DNA of 64,000 bases from Antitrichia curtipendula (Eukaryota; Streptophyta; Bryopsida; Hypnales; Leucodontaceae). Under the pieces are notes generated by a model. It was not told the DNA's origin. It worked only from the letters and a program-made list of their open reading frames with translations, and ran no database searches. Location: assembly GCA_951230915.1 (NCBI GenBank), contig OX579635.1:11098001-11162000 (forward strand), given 5' to 3'. Below are positions 59,955 to 64,000 of this stretch, in pieces; within the stretch, counting starts at the first letter, position 1, and the number at the start of each line of letters is the position of its first letter. Position numbers and translations under genes: made by a program.

Positions 59955-61369
59955 GATTTTGAAAGTATTCCTTTGGTGAAAAATTGATAGGAAAATTTGG
60001 TGATCCCAATATGTACATGTATGAAGATTGTAAAACAAATCAAATATCTATAGATGACTTTTTAATCGCATTGTACAATACAATCATTAATCCCTAAAAG
60101 AACCCTAATTCACCAAGTGGGTAATGAATGTTTTCAAAATTTTATTGTAAGAATTATATGAAACAAATGAAGCGCAAAATGAAATGCATCCAAATAACCT
60201 GAAAAAGAAATCTTATTTTTTCTTTAACAATGTAATTAGATTTGTCACTGGGTGATTTATGATTTTTGTATAAGACTCTGAATGAACTTACAAGAATATA
60301 AATCTAATGTCTAGATTTTTCTCACGGCGTAATTTATTTGTCTAAAAATTTGAAGGTTTATATTTCCGCCCTAATTGTCTCTCATAGGAGTTCATATTAG
60401 AAATCCAATATAGAATTTGACAATGTACAATGTGTTTTTGTATCATTGGAGAATATATTCAATACATAATAGTTTTTTTTAATGTTGTATAAAGATAGAC
60501 ATTTAAAATAATATTTTGAATTTATCAAAGTCTTAAACAATTGGATTTCCAACTATTAAATTTTTTTGAATAAAATGACAATATGTTTATAAACTTACTA
60601 TTATTGCATTTCTAAGTGGAATAATTGAAATAATAATAAATCTGAAAAGATAGCAAATGTCTACATATACAACAAAATTTAAAAATTGTAAATTCATTCA
60701 AGCCATAATCTTCATAATTTTATATAATATAATTTGTTTGTGGTTAAATATATGAAAAGAAACAAGAATATATATCATATATTTTAAACTAAAATTGGAT
60801 TTAGTAGCAAAGACATGAAAAATACTAAAAATATTTCATTTAATTATCCACGTAATTTCTCTATCACTCATTACTTCTTTTGTATCATATCATCTAAAAT
60901 TTGAAGAGTCACAACAAAAATGGTAATTCCTTTCTTCACGCTTCATACATCAAGAAGGATTTGTATTTTTTCTATAATAAATATATCCCTGATCCAATAT
61001 TAATGAATTGTGTTTGTAACATGTATGGCAACCATTATGTTTCTTTTTTCTAATGCAACTTACTACAAATGAATTTTATGAATATTATCTTGTATTAAGA
61101 GTTACAATTCATTCAAAATCAATTTCCTTGCAAGCATAGTGGTAAACTTGAAGAAGGAGAAACTCAAAATTTGTAGCACACCACTAAATTTCAACCTTTA
61201 GTATTCTATAGTTTTATAGAGTCTAAGGGCTTGTTTACACCCAAAAACTTTGGATTGGAGCCCAAAGAAATGAAGTGTTTTGATTGGAAGATAGCTATGG
61301 ACCCAAAACAAAAGTCCAATTAAAACACTCCATTTTTATGTCTGACGTAATGGACAAGAAGGCCATAAA
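59955..61369. other. Gene-free AT-rich stretch
   Basis: Very AT-rich, no open frames of note. Around 61226 the sequence gggcttgtttacaccc resembles ends of some hAT-type MITEs, but no second end was confirmed. Confidence 0.4.
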
Positions 61370-61675
61370 GTGATCAAGCTCTAAAAGTACACACCTCCTT
61401 GAAATGTATACTCATTTTACACTTTGATTTCTCAATGCACCAACAATGTACAAATAATGCACATTTCAAGAGGTGGAAGTTTTTTGATAACTATTGCATT
61501 TCAACTTCAAAAATTCATAACTAAGTCCACAAAGCTCCAAAAAACATGAAAAGACCTGAATTAGATTTCAATTTCATTTTTTTTTCAAGGAAAATTTATT
61601 AAAAAATATTTCAAGAAGATTAAACTCCCCAAATTAATTTTCAGCTCTTAAATGGGTGCTTTATGGCCCTCCTAG
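61370..61675. mobile_element. Family C MITE, diverged
   Basis: Contains caagctctaaaagta at the left, the signature acatttcaagaggtgg and tttcaacttcaaaaattcataac, and cagctcttaaatgggtgct at the right. Boundaries are approximate. Confidence 0.5.
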
Positions 61676-62544
61676 CATAGCTTGAAGAACCATCTCTAAT
61701 TGACTTTTCATTCATATTGGTTTAATTGAGTTATTTTTTATTCTTCTTATTCCACGAGTAACTTCACAATAATGCCAGTCTCATCGCAAAAATAATACTT
61801 GCACATGCACCCACACCATTATATATAGAATACAATAAATATACACCAAGTCACATGTATACCACTGGATGGATAATTTAACAATAAACATCTTTTATTT
61901 GAATGCCATTTTAACATTAGGGCCTTATCATGCTCATATATAGCACCATTCCTGTAGAATATGTGAACATTTTATAGCTTTTGAGACTTGTAAGAGGTGT
62001 ACTAATGATCCCAATGGGAAGTGCCTTGGTTCTTAGGATCTAGCTCCCCATGAATGCAAACTATTGTCACTATAATTCTATATCTTAATACGTACCTTTT
62101 ATATACTAGCTACAATAGTGACATTGCAGTCACCCCGCAAGCAACTAAAATTGATAGTGGTGGAGTTTAATTATAGCATTATGAACATTGGTATTCGATC
62201 AAAAGACTCTTGTCATGTTCTAAGTTTTAATTTCATCGTGAATGTTGGATGAAATAATTGGATGATATTTCACAAAGATGAAAATGTGACGGATTTTGTG
62301 ATAAGAGTCTTAATATGGATCGTGACATTGTGTGATTAATACACTACTAGCCAAATTTCTATATATAGGGATAGGTCTAGAGACATGGGAAACGTGTGCA
62401 TAACAAATTGCATGAATGTTGTTGCACTCTACACTTTCATATGAAATATTTGGATAATATTTCCTCGGGATGAAAACCTGATAGATTATGTGATAGTAGT
62501 CGTGAGTAGGATCATGATTTTGTGTACTTAATATAATAGATAAG
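61676..62544. other. Gene-free AT-rich stretch
   Basis: The sequence shows no recognised gene or repeat. A 91-codon minus-strand frame near 62310-62585 looks accidental. Confidence 0.4.
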
Positions 62545-62830
62545 GGGAGTGTTAGCATGTGAACATAGAATCTGTATGAGCCCATGATTCTAAGAGTCTA
62601 TATTATAGATATCCTCTATGATTCTAGGTGTCTATGTTATTGGTTCATATGTTATAAACACCTTCAAATGATTCTAGGTGTCCATGTTATTGGTTCATAT
62701 GTTATAAACACCTTCAAATGATTCTAGGTGTCCATGTTATTGGTTCATATGTTATAAACACCTTCAAATGGTTATAGGTACAACCCTACAATTGGATTCA
62801 AAGCTCATAGGCTCACGTCTCTACACTCAC
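62545..62830. mobile_element. Family E element with an internal 50-bp tandem array
   Basis: The left end GTTAGCATGTGAACATAG resembles other family E ends; the right part has aggctcacgtctctacactca. The interior (62621-62770) is three 50-bp units, each starting attctaggtgt, the last two almost identical. Confidence 0.55.
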
Positions 62831-62879
62831 AGATAATAGATGTCAAATCGCCAACCCCCCCTCCCCCCAAAACATAATT

Positions 62880-63660
62880 ATTGGCCCCGATCTGGGTTTT
62901 CCCCGAGTGACTCAGAAGTGTTAATTTGAACCCCCCCCCCCCCCCCCCTTTTCACTCCACCAATCAGAAGTTCCCTGTGGAAGTTCGAGAACCTGCGTGA
63001 CCGTCCCGATTTCCAGGCATGTGATGGTGGTTGGTGAGTGCCTGCCCTTGTTGTCGGGCAGGAGGCATCCCCCCTCGCCTGAGAGAGCATGTGCCCACTC
63101 CCTTCTCCCTCGCAGTGGCATGATGCACACAATGTGGAGCACCTGGTGACATGATGGGATGGCTCTTTGTTTTATTTCCTGTTTTTATTTTTCTCTCGCT
63201 ACGCAAACGGCAATCACAAACGGTCGCGAGGGTTCCGTTTCCTTAAGTTGGAGCGGTGCTCAACCCCACCCCACCCCACCCCACCCCACCCCTCCGCCCT
63301 GACAATGCCACAAAGGACTCCGGAATGATGAGCCTGCGCGAGTTGGCAAGGAGTGACCCATCTGCGGCCGGGCTGCTGGCCATGTGCACGCAAAGCTAGC
63401 TGGAGCCTCCTTCAATGATGGAGGGGGAGGAGTGTGCGGGTGGAGAAACTGGATTGAAAAACGGTCAGGCCGAGCAGACACCCCCTGTCACCTGCGACCC
63501 CGTGGTCGACCCCCCCCCCCCCATCCCCCGTCGTCCTGACCCAGTGGGGCTGCTGCGGCAAGAGAAGCCCAGGGCAGAGAATGTTGATCCACGCATCGGG
63601 TGGGTTTGCATTTTGGAGCGAGTTACTAACTTACGTTAAGTGGCATTCCAGCGGCTGCAG
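62880..63660. other. GC-rich stretch with poly-C and CCCCA runs
   Basis: Base composition changes sharply from the AT-rich surroundings. It has an 18-C run (62931-62948), about six CCCCA units (63263-63292), and a 13-C run near 63510. Several short frames are open only because of GC bias. It may be the edge of a promoter or gene beyond the window, or inserted DNA. Confidence 0.5.
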
Positions 63661-63671
63661 GTTGGGTTGTA

Positions 63672-64000
63672 AGGTAGGAGGCTCTTTGAATCGCCCATCT
63701 AAGGGCTGATCTGCCTTTTTCATATGCTTCCTTGGTCGGTAGTATTTTTAATTCATTTTTCAGAGATAAAAAAATAGACGAGGAATCTAACACAAGTGAT
63801 TTCATTTTTTTTTGAGCAATATTGAATTAGTTATGAATTTTCAAAGGAGATGTATTGTAGGTCCCTATTTGTAACCCTAAGTCTTCCATAAACTGCTCAC
63901 TTGCAAGATGAGAAAAAGCAAAGCCGATGATTGGCTGGGTTCCCTTTTTTTCTAATTCATTCATAGCACTATAGCGGTCAATTTAAGGATCACTTCGTTC
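63672..64000. mobile_element. AGGTAG MITE (longer subtype), cut by the window end
   Basis: Starts AGGTAGGAGGCTCTTTGAAT after TA and is collinear with 39285-39695, including ctgatctgcctttttcat and tgaattagttatgaatttt. The right end is outside the window. Confidence 0.7.

Noticed and set aside
1..64000. tRNA, rRNA or CRISPR features
   Set aside because: None was noticed on reading, but a covariance-model search was not possible, so small RNA genes could be missed.

Overview
The window is nuclear DNA from a land plant. All six recognisable genes belong to plant families: a SABATH methyltransferase, a Josephin-like protein, an FAD-dependent oxidoreductase, a Ted1/PGAP5-type phosphoesterase, a pectinesterase and a pectate lyase. 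They have GT-AG introns and lie in AT-rich DNA full of DNA-transposon remnants. A 200-base N gap (145-344) marks a draft assembly. Species cannot be read from the sequence. The long, MITE-loaded introns would suit a non-seed plant such as a lycophyte, fern or bryophyte, but that is a guess.

Layout. 1-5253: gene-free, stacked repeat copies, the gap and a 224-bp near-perfect hairpin. 5254-8411: a SABATH methyltransferase pseudogene with four visible lesions. 8412-19095: gene-free, dominated by a 5.67-kb non-autonomous CACTA transposon (11411-17080, CAA target duplication) with another CACTA-tipped element inside it. 19096-22058: a two-exon Josephin-like gene whose protein has a membrane segment but lacks the catalytic Cys and His. 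22868-24936 (minus): a four-exon FAD oxidoreductase. 25785-31675 (plus): a 13-exon Ted1/PGAP5-like metallophosphoesterase, divergent from the oxidoreductase. 35634-40900 (plus): a five-exon secreted pectinesterase. 40901-53594: gene-free, packed with MITEs and foldbacks. 53595-55851 (minus): a four-exon secreted pectate lyase. 55852-64000: gene-free, AT-rich, ending in a short GC-rich stretch with poly-C and CCCCA runs.

Five complete gene models were built by matching reading frames across introns; every splice junction keeps phase and shows GT-AG. The protein lengths are 311, 414, 527, 374 and 421 residues. The pectinesterase and pectate lyase act in sequence on cell-wall homogalacturonan (removal of methyl esters, then cleavage) and lie about 13 kb apart, facing each other. 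The other genes have no evident functional link.

The repeats are the other main content. Many small elements share a 5'-AGGTAG...CTACCT-3' terminus flanked by TA, which suggests TA-target MITEs. A second family ends in TTAACCCCTAAAGG and is flanked by TTAA. Two elements have CACTA...TAGTG ends with 3-bp duplications. Several long inverted repeats would fold into hairpin RNA if transcribed.
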